Below are positions 47,943 to 55,529 of a DNA stretch of 64,000 nucleotides, in pieces. Where the stretch lies: NCBI RefSeq assembly GCF_002806975.1, contig NZ_NIHD01000004.1, positions 186,001 to 250,000 of the forward strand, written 5' to 3'. Origin of the DNA: Marinobacter aromaticivorans (GTDB taxonomy: Bacteria > Pseudomonadota > Gammaproteobacteria > Pseudomonadales > Oleiphilaceae). A program made the translations under genes and the position numbers. Below the pieces are notes generated by a model. That model was not told the origin of the DNA and ran no database searches. It saw nothing but the letters and a program-made list of their open reading frames with translations. Within the stretch, counting starts at the first letter, position 1. Every line of letters begins with the position of its first letter.

Positions 47943-48362
47943 ATGATTGAAAAAAAATACAGTGTCGTTTCCAGTCAGGTGGAATTTCCTGAAGGCGTTG
48001 TACTGAAAAATTCAACCGGCCTCCTTTTTGACCGATCAATGCTGGGGGGGCTTTGTCCAGAAGTTGCTCGGGCCGTTTCGGGTGACCTGGTCGCGACAGT
48101 TTTTCCTGACAGGCGTTGCGTTAGCTTGTTTAGCGAAAGCCGTTGGAATGAACTTCGTCAAATTCTAAAAAAGGTGCCTCACAATACATTAGAACAAAGA
48201 ACGTTGAGAAGGCTTGCCTTGGGCTTTGAGACATATATTCCGAGGTCAGAGCCGATGGTCTTGACTGTGACTTTGCAAAGCTATGCTGGCCTTACAGGCA
48301 ATGATCTTTTAGTTGTCCACAGCTCCGATTGCATGGAGTTCTGGGCGAAAGATAAATTATAG
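47943..48362 (+). CDS. MraZ-like protein, paralogue of upstream N-terminal part
   Basis: A 139-residue protein homologous in layout to the first part of the gene upstream: SGDLVATVFPDRRC, SESRWNELRQILKKVP, TLEQRTLRRLALGFETYIPR and a beta-rich end LLVVHSSDCMEFWAKD. It lacks the OGFr domain. The start is taken as ATG 47943; the ribosome-binding site is weak (GACGGGA). A TTG at 47919 is the alternative. It is about 70 bp after the fused gene and could be cotranscribed. No DNA-binding motif of canonical MraZ is kept. Confidence 0.6.
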   Translation: MIEKKYSVVSSQVEFPEGVVLKNSTGLLFDRSMLGGLCPEVARAVSGDLVATVFPDRRCVSLFSESRWNELRQILKKVPHNTLEQRTLRRLALGFETYIPRSEPMVLTVTLQSYAGLTGNDLLVVHSSDCMEFWAKDKL

Positions 48363-48403
48363 ATCGGCATCCTTATTAATACTGTTACGAAATAATATAA
48401 AAT

Positions 48404-48844
48404 ATGACGTTAACAAAAAAGGTCGAATGGGTTCCTGAGTTTTTTTCTGAAAACGTTGATCGCATTGAAAAAATACTACCTGCTGGGGGCTGCCGTGAGT
48501 TATGGCTTCAAGGGGAGATTTTTCTTTTCCTAGGCGGTGATGGCCTTGTTACCAATTCAACCGAGAGAAAATATGACCTATATAAAAAAAATAGCTTTGT
48601 AATGGAGGTCAAGTTGCTAGGTGGTAACTACCAAAGAAAGGTACTTAATTCGCTTAGGCAGGATTTCGAGAAAGTATCGCTGCACGAGGGCAATGAGCAA
48701 AAGTATATTTTGCTAGTATTAGATAATAGGTTCCCGGAATCCAAGCTATATGATGAACTGTTCAACTATCAGAATAGTTTAGCAAAACAAATTTATTATC
48801 GCGATTTTGGTCCTTTTTGCGTATTGCTTTGGAGAGTGATTTAG
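48404..48844 (+). CDS. Small protein with PD-(D/E)XK-like pattern
   Basis: A 146-residue soluble protein with low similarity to anything I recognise. It contains KYDLYKKNSFVMEVKLLGG, in which Asp58 and Glu68-x-Lys70 have the spacing of a PD-(D/E)XK nuclease catalytic site, preceded by a predicted helix-strand (LWLQGEIFLFLGG) and followed by a long helix and strand (KYILLVLDNRF). The AT-rich composition differs from its neighbours. The nuclease reading is tentative and an ordinary alpha/beta protein is equally possible. About 40 bp after the MraZ-like gene. Confidence 0.45.
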   Translation: MTLTKKVEWVPEFFSENVDRIEKILPAGGCRELWLQGEIFLFLGGDGLVTNSTERKYDLYKKNSFVMEVKLLGGNYQRKVLNSLRQDFEKVSLHEGNEQKYILLVLDNRFPESKLYDELFNYQNSLAKQIYYRDFGPFCVLLWRVI

Positions 48845-48867
48845 CCGTCCATATGCGGTGGGACCAT

Positions 48868-49794
48868 TCAAGACGCGTTCGCCACTCCAAACGGAATATG
48901 CACCATCGGCACATTCCCGGCATCAGATTGCAGGTGGCTGCGCTGGTCGTCGAAAAACATGTGCGGTTTGAGGATACTTAGAATCCGATCTTTCTTCATG
49001 CCGCCCAGGAAAAACACCTCGTTTGCATCCACACCCCAGTGCTCCAGCGTGGTAACGACTCGCTCATGAGCCGGCGCACTGCGGGCGGTCACGATGGCTG
49101 TGCGCAGAATGCGCCGGTAGGAAGCATCCGCTTTCTGTGCCTCATCTTCCAACTTCTGCAATAAGGATAGCTTTCGGAACAGATCAGCCAGTGGGCCGGG
49201 ACTGTGGGGAATGCCTGCTCTAGACGATTCATGTTTGTGGAAAGCCTCCAGCTCTCCGCCTTTATAAACACGCTCTGAGGCGTCATCCGCAATGACGCCG
49301 TCGAAATCGAATGCAATTCTCAGCTCCCAGTCGTCATTGTCATCCACCACCTGTGATGGCAGCACGGTACCGGCGGGATATTCGTAGTCGATGGCTTTCA
49401 GAACATCCTGCTCGTTGGAAGAGAGGAACAGTGAGGCATTGAAAGCCGGAATATAAGGGTAGGGCGACTTGCCTTCCAGAAACGCCGCCCTGGAAATATC
49501 CAATCCATGGTGCTCAATCGACCGAAATACCCGCTTGCCCGTAATGGAGGAGTTGCGTGACAGCAGGACCACTTCCACGGGCGAAGTATCGGGAAAACGC
49601 TTGTTGATATTGAGGAACCGACGCACGAACGGAAACGCCACGCCTTTTGCCAAGGGGACGTCTAGATGTTCCTCCTGGTAGTCACGGTAAGCGATCGCGC
49701 CTTGTTCCTGGAAAACCTTGTCGGACTCGGAGAGGTCAAACAGGGCGCTTGAAGCAACGGCAATCACCAGCTTGTCTTCGATGGGGTACGGCAT
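48868..49794 (-). CDS. Cytosolic 5'-nucleotidase-like HAD hydrolase
   Basis: A 308-residue protein resembling the NT5C1-type 5'-nucleotidase family (Pfam 5-nucleotidase). It has the start of LVIAVASSALFDLSESDKVF, RRFLNINKRFP, the nucleotide-binding VEVVLLSRNSSITGKRVFRSI, and the HAD-like DxD motif in RIAFDFDGVIADD. These enzymes cleave nucleoside monophosphates. ATG at 49794 follows AAAGGATC; the longer frame starts further upstream. It is transcribed opposite to its neighbours. A role in nucleotide depletion during defence is speculation. Confidence 0.8.
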   Translation of the reverse strand: MPYPIEDKLVIAVASSALFDLSESDKVFQEQGAIAYRDYQEEHLDVPLAKGVAFPFVRRFLNINKRFPDTSPVEVVLLSRNSSITGKRVFRSIEHHGLDISRAAFLEGKSPYPYIPAFNASLFLSSNEQDVLKAIDYEYPAGTVLPSQVVDDNDDWELRIAFDFDGVIADDASERVYKGGELEAFHKHESSRAGIPHSPGPLADLFRKLSLLQKLEDEAQKADASYRRILRTAIVTARSAPAHERVVTTLEHWGVDANEVFFLGGMKKDRILSILKPHMFFDDQRSHLQSDAGNVPMVHIPFGVANAS

Positions 49795-49847
49795 TAACGA
49801 TCCTTTTGAGACAATGACCTCAGATGCGGGCGTAAAGTTGATAGGTA

Positions 49848-50189
49848 TTACTTCAATCGGCGAATAGCCTCGGCATGGGCTACATCCCAACTACTATTGT
49901 CGGTTGGCATTCCATTATCACCCAACGGCGACACTCCCAACTCTTTTCGGCGTGCGTTCACCTTCGCTGTGTATTCGTCGCTCATCGGATTGATCCCGCG
50001 GCGCCGGTCCTTGGCGTCAGCGATCGAGTCCATCATGAAATCATATTCCTCCGGGAACAACTCAGAGTGGATTTGCTCTGCGAGGGACTTAATTCGCCGC
50101 CTCCGTTCAAATTCCTCAAGCTCTTCCGGCGACATACTTTCATAGGCCTCTCGGAGCTTTTTCGCTTCTTCCTTCTTCGCTCTGTTCAT
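49848..50189 (-). CDS. Hypothetical charged protein
   Basis: A 113-residue, mostly helical protein rich in Glu, Arg and Lys. Segments MNRAKKEEAKKLREAYESMS and EELEEFERRRRIKSLAEQIH suggest an N-terminal coiled coil. No family recognised. It is upstream of the 5'-nucleotidase-like gene on the same strand, 53 bp away, and divergent from the next. Confidence 0.5.
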   Translation of the reverse strand: MNRAKKEEAKKLREAYESMSPEELEEFERRRRIKSLAEQIHSELFPEEYDFMMDSIADAKDRRRGINPMSDEYTAKVNARRKELGVSPLGDNGMPTDNSSWDVAHAEAIRRLK

Positions 50190-50296
50190 AACAATCGCTC
50201 TTTATTCGTGTAGATTCAAAGATAATACGACATAGAAGCGACATTCCCTGTCGCGCCGGTCGATGATAATAAATACACAGGGACAGGAGGATCAGC

Positions 50297-50554
50297 ATGA
50301 ATTCCAGGCACAGCGTACAACAAATCTCCCAGGCTCTATTCGAAACCGACCCCATGAACACCTGCTGCAAAGAGAACGATTGCTTCGATGAATACGACGG
50401 TGTTGCCGGAGACATCGTTACGCGGATTGGCGAAGGCGAAAGCCTGAAGCGGGCACTGATGACAGAAATGTCTGAATGGTTTTTCGATGGGGAACACTTT
50501 GACCAGAGCCGGCTTCAACCTGTTCTTGAGAGGTTGGGTAAGGAGGAGAAATGA
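50297..50554 (+). CDS. Small acidic hypothetical protein
   Basis: An 85-residue acidic protein containing DPMNTCCKENDCFDEYDGVA then GDIVTRIGEGESLKRALMTE. The D-x-x-D-E-Y-D region loosely recalls DUF1871-like proteins; not firm. The stop overlaps the next gene's start by 4 bp (ATGA), so the two are translationally coupled. ACAGGAGGATC precedes the ATG at 50297. Confidence 0.55.
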   Translation: MNSRHSVQQISQALFETDPMNTCCKENDCFDEYDGVAGDIVTRIGEGESLKRALMTEMSEWFFDGEHFDQSRLQPVLERLGKEEK

Positions 50555-51198
50555 TCGACAACTTCAAAACAGATCTGGTGTTGCGTGTCGCGGCCATGCC
50601 GAGGGAGGAAATTCTGAAGGCAATGGGCTACAAGAGACCAACTTCCGCCAACCTAGAGCGCTTGCAGTCGGTTCTGGATGATCCGGATTTCGGTCTGAAC
50701 AATAGCGGTTTCGATTTCAAGTACTCCAGTGAAGGCTTTCTTCGTGCGCTGTGTGTTGTCGTCGGCATGGATATGGCCTCTTCGGAGCAGCGCATTTTCC
50801 GGCTCAATAAATGCCTGGAGGAAGAGCGAGAGGCCTTCAAACCCTATATATGGGTGGATACTGGATTCAAGCGTCAAAGCCAGCCAATCTTCGCCCTGGC
50901 TGTCTGTGAACATCAGCGGTACCTGGACTTTCCGAAAGGCTTCTGGCGGCTCTCTATCGACCGGCAACTGGGCCGCGCCCAGTGTCGTGTCCGCGAACAT
51001 GTCTATGAAACCGGTGGGGAGCTTGGAATCTGGGGGCATATCAAGCAGTATTGGTTTTACTACAAAAAGGACGCAGCCTATCTATTGGCCTTGAATGGCG
51101 AGGTGATTGGCAAGCACGAAGGGCCTATGCCCAACCAGGCAATTGGAACTAGAGAGTTGAATATTTTTTCTCTGACAACCCGAGAAGCCCAGCAGTAA
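50551..51198 (+). CDS. Hypothetical protein
   Basis: A 215-residue soluble protein not recognised. It has an N-terminal helical part (KTDLVLRVAAMPREEILKAMG, LERLQSVLDD) and a beta-rich second half (PYIWVDTGFKRQSQPIFALAV, GFWRLSIDRQLGRAQCRVRE). No signal or membrane segment. It is coupled to the gene before (4-bp overlap) and to the phosphoesterase after (1 bp shared with an ATG), so this is a three-gene operon. Confidence 0.55.
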   Translation: MIDNFKTDLVLRVAAMPREEILKAMGYKRPTSANLERLQSVLDDPDFGLNNSGFDFKYSSEGFLRALCVVVGMDMASSEQRIFRLNKCLEEEREAFKPYIWVDTGFKRQSQPIFALAVCEHQRYLDFPKGFWRLSIDRQLGRAQCRVREHVYETGGELGIWGHIKQYWFYYKKDAAYLLALNGEVIGKHEGPMPNQAIGTRELNIFSLTTREAQQ

Positions 51199-51218
51199 TG
51201 CCTAAGGAAGCGGTAACG

Positions 51219-52181
51219 ATGTACGACCTGATTGGTGATATCCACGGCCACGCCACCGAGCTCAAAGCCTTGCTTGCCAAAATGGATTACCAGGAAGTCG
51301 ATGGTTTATGGCAACACCCCAAGCGCAAAGTGATCTTTCTGGGAGATTTTGTTGACCGCGGTCCTGAGCAGGTCGAAACCGTCACCATTGCGCGGAAGAT
51401 GGTCGAGAACGGCCAGGCCCTGGCCGTTATGGGTAACCACGAATTCAATGCCGTAGCCTGGGCTACGGAAGACCCGCAGAATCCCGGTGATTACTTGCGT
51501 CCACACACGGACAAAAATCGAGGCCAGCACCAGGCTTTCCTGGAACAGGTGGGCGAGGGTGGTGAACAACATCGAAGTATCATCGAGTGGTTCAAAACCT
51601 TGCCGGTGTATCTGGATTTGCCGGACTTCCGTGTAGTTCATGCCTGCTGGCATAGGGAACAGCTAGACGCAATTGACAAGTACACCGACTCAGAGAACCG
51701 CCTGCTGCCCGAGGCTTGGGAACAGACGAGCCGGAAAGGCTCTGAAGCCTATGATGCTATTGAAACGCTCCTCAAAGGGTTGGAAATTCGGTTACCTCAT
51801 GGACATTATTTTCACGATAAAGATGGAAATCCCAGATACGATATCCGGACTCGATGGTGGGAAAGCGAACGACTCACTTACCGCGATCTCGCTATGGTAC
51901 CTGCATCAGAGATCGGCAAGATTCCCCATACTCCAATCGAAGCCGATGTTTTGCCTGGCTATGACGGGTCAAAGCCGGTTTTCGTAGGCCACTACTGGAT
52001 GTCTGGGGCACCTGCGCCATTGAGTGAACATGTGGCTTGCCTTGACTATAGCGTTGCGGGAGAGAACGGAGGAAAGCTATGCGCCTATCGCCATCAAGGC
52101 GAATCTACGCTCAATCGCAATAACTTTGTTTGGGTGGAACGATGGTGTTCAGTCCCTGGCGCATTGTTCACAAGCGCCTAA
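51219..52181 (+). CDS. Calcineurin-type metallophosphoesterase
   Basis: A 320-residue protein with phosphoesterase motifs in order: MYDLIGDIHGHATELKALL, VIFLGDFVDRGPEQV, ALAVMGNHEFNAVAW, VVHACWHRE and KPVFVGHYW. This resembles PrpE/ApaH-like bacterial protein or nucleotide phosphatases. The ATG at 51219 follows TAAGGAAG by 8 nt; a start at 51198 overlapping the previous stop would add seven residues. Last gene of a three-gene operon; about 100 bp before drmD. Confidence 0.85.
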   Translation: MYDLIGDIHGHATELKALLAKMDYQEVDGLWQHPKRKVIFLGDFVDRGPEQVETVTIARKMVENGQALAVMGNHEFNAVAWATEDPQNPGDYLRPHTDKNRGQHQAFLEQVGEGGEQHRSIIEWFKTLPVYLDLPDFRVVHACWHREQLDAIDKYTDSENRLLPEAWEQTSRKGSEAYDAIETLLKGLEIRLPHGHYFHDKDGNPRYDIRTRWWESERLTYRDLAMVPASEIGKIPHTPIEADVLPGYDGSKPVFVGHYWMSGAPAPLSEHVACLDYSVAGENGGKLCAYRHQGESTLNRNNFVWVERWCSVPGALFTSA

Positions 52182-52277
52182 TTCGCTGACTTAATAGCCT
52201 ATTCCAGTTAGTATTCAGCGATCTTCCTTAATCAGAGGGAAGTGTTGAATTTCAAAAGAAAAACGGAGTGAAAACGG

Positions 52278-55200
52278 ATGGCCCCATCCATACCCAGAGT
52301 CGGAATGCTCGCAACGGTCCGCAATAGGCGTGGTGTGATCTCGCAAGTTGAGCCTTTTGAAGAGCCAAGAACGTCAAGCCTGTTGCACCTGGTAACCGTA
52401 GAGTTTGGGGATGGAGAGGGCGACTCCGAGGAAACCATCCTGTGGGAGAGAGAGCAGGGGCCCGCAGTTCTGCAGCCAAACGCACTGCCACGGGTAGATG
52501 TTGACGCCCCGATGAAGCAGGAAGAGTTCTTGGCCCTGCAACGGGCGACTCGATGGAGTTCGCTGACTCCGTTCCTGTCAGCTAAAGATCCCCAGAAACG
52601 CTCCGAGCCTGTGCCCACTGCACCGGTCTACGGTGCAGTCAGCGCTGATGATTTCCAACTGGTTCCCTTGGCCCGCGCGATGCGCATGCCCCGTGTATCG
52701 TTGCTATTGGCCGATGATGTGGGCCTTGGTAAAACCATTGAGGCTGGTCTTATTCTGGCGGAGCTGATCAGGAAGCGCCGGATCCGGCGTGTATTGATCA
52801 TTACTCCAGCATCGCTGAGGACCCAGTGGCAGCAGGAGATGGAGGACAAGTTCTCACTGGATTTCGATATCGTCGATAAAGCCTCTACCCACAAGCTCCA
52901 GAAAGAGCGGGGGCTGGACACTAACCCTTGGCGAGTCCTTCCTCGCATTATCACCTCTTATCACTACCTCAAGCAGCCGGATGTGCTGGAGCAGTTTATT
53001 GCGAACTGCCGCTCATCTCAGGAGCGTGGCGGAGCCCAGCTACCCTGGGACTTGCTCATTGTGGATGAGGCCCACAACCTTATGCCGTCAAACTTTGGCG
53101 AGAACAGCGATCTGGCAAATATGCTCACGCTGATTTCGCCCTGGTTCGAACACCGTCTGTTCCTGACGGCAACGCCCCACAACGGCCACACACGATGTTT
53201 CTCAGGGCTGCTGGAGCAGTTGGATCCTGTGCGCTTTACCCAAACACCCAATTTCACGGAGAAAGAGCGACAGTTGATCAATCAGGTTCTGATCCGTCGT
53301 CTGAAGAGTGAAATTAACAAGCAGGACGAAGATACCGGCAAAGTTCCCCGGTTTGCCCAACGCCACCTCGAACCTTTACCGCTTTATATGCTCAGGGCAG
53401 AAAAGGATCTGGCGAAGGCTGTCCGTGATTTCTGTAACGCCTTGAAGGGGATGATTCGAACCGCGCCGGAAGCACGCACAGTATTGAACTTTGCCATCGA
53501 GATTCTTCGAAAACGCCTGCTCTCCAGCCCGGTAACATTTGCAGACAGCTGGCTGCGCTTCAAGGAAGGCCTGGAAGAAAAAGAAAAGATGGAAGCTGCA
53601 GAGGTTCTGGCAGCTCGCCGTGCCTCCGAGGAGGACATCGACGACGACCAGGAACGGGAGAGCCGCGGAAGACATGCAGCTCATGTTGTGGGTGGCTGGA
53701 TGCACCCCTTCGTTGACAGTCTTGCCACTGAAATAGAAAAAGTCGACAGCGCTCTCACTGCGCTTGGCCTGGACGAGCAGCCCGTTGTTCATGCCGTCCC
53801 AAAATCGGACGCAAGGTTCGAGCGGCTGGCCGAGCTCATCAACAAAGAACTTCGCAACGCCAGCCAGTGGAAAGAGGATGAGCGGTTAATCATTTTCACG
53901 GAGTACAAAACCACATTGGACTACCTCGTAAACCGACTGAGGGCTGAGTACGGTGGCGAAGATGGTGCTGTAATAGAACTTTTCGGCGGCATGAACGACG
54001 AGGAGCGCGAAACGGTAAAAATTGCGTTCAATGATCCCTCGTCGCCCGTGAAGATCCTGGTCGCTACCGATGCCGCCTCTGAAGGTCTCAACCTTCAGCA
54101 TACTGCACGGCTGTTGATGCATTATGAAATCCCCTGGAACCCGTCAAGACTTGAACAGCGTAACGGGCGGATTGACCGGCACGGTCAGGCCCGGGATGTC
54201 ACCATCTTCCACTTTGCGAGTGACGATGACGCCGACTTGAACTTTGTTGCCCGAGTGATTGCCAAGGTGAACGACATTCGTGAAGACCTGGGCTCAGTCG
54301 GCGAACTGTTCGATGCTGCTTTCCAGCGCAGAATGATGGAGCTCAACGAAGACAACGAGGTGCTGGAAGACCTCGACCGGGAAATCGCGGGCCGTCGTGG
54401 CGCAACCGATGACGCCCGGGTTGTTACCGAAGAGCGGGGCGAGGAAGAGAAGCGTCAGCTTCAGGAACTCATGGCAGATCTGGATCTGACTCCGGAGACC
54501 CTGAAATCCACCCTGGAAATAGCCATGGGGCTGGGTAGTAGCCGTGAAGTCATGGAGGGCCCCGATACCAAGGGACGAATTCGCCTCAAACCACCCCTTC
54601 CTGTGCGCTGGCAGTCCATTGTCGACGATAATCTGCGTCTCCCCGGTCGAAAGGATGTTGCCGGGGCCATGCCCTGGATTGTGTTTGATAATGACTTCTT
54701 CATTAACTCGGTAAACGGTCGTCCGGTGTTTCGGCCCTCTCCCGACACTGTATTGCTGCATCTGGGGCATCCCCTGTTCCGCCATACCCTGAACGCGTTT
54801 GCCAGAATGCGTTTCCCGGGTAGCCAAACAGAAACCCGGCCCCCCAGCCGCTGGATTGTAACCAGGGGGCAAGTACCGGAAGGTGCCCAGGCCTTGGTGT
54901 TGTTGACCGTTGAGGAAATGGCGATCAACAACCTGCGTGAAACCTTCCATCATTGGACTAGGACTCTGGCCCTGCCAGTGGCCAATAATGAATTGGGGGC
55001 GCCTCTGGCTTACGAAGGGCCCCACCACGGGCCAACAATTGCCAGCCAGGATACCGGGCTGACCAGCGAGGCAAGAGACCTGTGGGACGAAGTGGAAGAT
55101 GAAGTGAGAGCGTTTGTTAACACATACAACTCTGCCCTGACTGAAGCCCTCAAAGTAGAGCTGGGCACAGCGCTTGAAGAATCGTCCCAGCATGAGAAAG

Positions 55201-55529
55201 AAGCCTTTGAGCGCCGAATCAATGAAGTGGCTGCCCTACAGCGAAACCAGAGTATTGAAAAGCTGAAACGGGAGATTGAGGAAAAGCGGGCGGAGGCTCG
55301 CCAGTTTCACCTCCTGGAAGATGCCGACGAAATGGCCGAGCGGGAGCTCCGGGATCTTGAAGACGAGTTGAAGCGTCGTCAGGGCCACTTCGGCGATTTG
55401 TTGGAACGGTTGAAGTCTGAGAAACAGCGCATTATGGAGCAGGTTGTGCCCAAACGCTTCGCCTTGCATGGGGAGGCTCAGGTATTCCCGGTAACCATTG
55501 AAATCCGTTTGCCGGAGGTGGTCGCATGA
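52278..55529 (+). CDS. drmD: DISARM protein DrmD (SNF2-like helicase)
   Basis: Helicase-like protein of class 1 DISARM, an anti-phage system with methylation-based self-recognition. The 1,083 residues contain Walker A DDVGLGKTIEAGL (about 145-157), the DEAH box IVDEAHNLMPSNFG (about 258), a C-terminal helicase domain ending in RLEQRNGRIDRHGQ (about 618-632), and a charged, coiled-coil C-terminus rich in Glu and Lys. SNF2-family proteins translocate on duplex DNA. Its stop overlaps the drmMI start by 4 bp, fixing both. Assignment is from sequence pattern plus the following methylase and DrmA-type helicase. Confidence 0.88.
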   Translation: MAPSIPRVGMLATVRNRRGVISQVEPFEEPRTSSLLHLVTVEFGDGEGDSEETILWEREQGPAVLQPNALPRVDVDAPMKQEEFLALQRATRWSSLTPFLSAKDPQKRSEPVPTAPVYGAVSADDFQLVPLARAMRMPRVSLLLADDVGLGKTIEAGLILAELIRKRRIRRVLIITPASLRTQWQQEMEDKFSLDFDIVDKASTHKLQKERGLDTNPWRVLPRIITSYHYLKQPDVLEQFIANCRSSQERGGAQLPWDLLIVDEAHNLMPSNFGENSDLANMLTLISPWFEHRLFLTATPHNGHTRCFSGLLEQLDPVRFTQTPNFTEKERQLINQVLIRRLKSEINKQDEDTGKVPRFAQRHLEPLPLYMLRAEKDLAKAVRDFCNALKGMIRTAPEARTVLNFAIEILRKRLLSSPVTFADSWLRFKEGLEEKEKMEAAEVLAARRASEEDIDDDQERESRGRHAAHVVGGWMHPFVDSLATEIEKVDSALTALGLDEQPVVHAVPKSDARFERLAELINKELRNASQWKEDERLIIFTEYKTTLDYLVNRLRAEYGGEDGAVIELFGGMNDEERETVKIAFNDPSSPVKILVATDAASEGLNLQHTARLLMHYEIPWNPSRLEQRNGRIDRHGQARDVTIFHFASDDDADLNFVARVIAKVNDIREDLGSVGELFDAAFQRRMMELNEDNEVLEDLDREIAGRRGATDDARVVTEERGEEEKRQLQELMADLDLTPETLKSTLEIAMGLGSSREVMEGPDTKGRIRLKPPLPVRWQSIVDDNLRLPGRKDVAGAMPWIVFDNDFFINSVNGRPVFRPSPDTVLLHLGHPLFRHTLNAFARMRFPGSQTETRPPSRWIVTRGQVPEGAQALVLLTVEEMAINNLRETFHHWTRTLALPVANNELGAPLAYEGPHHGPTIASQDTGLTSEARDLWDEVEDEVRAFVNTYNSALTEALKVELGTALEESSQHEKEAFERRINEVAALQRNQSIEKLKREIEEKRAEARQFHLLEDADEMAERELRDLEDELKRRQGHFGDLLERLKSEKQRIMEQVVPKRFALHGEAQVFPVTIEIRLPEVVA

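Noticed and set aside
54294-55193. Minus-strand 299-codon open frame in drmD
   Set aside because: Shadow of drmD without family character.
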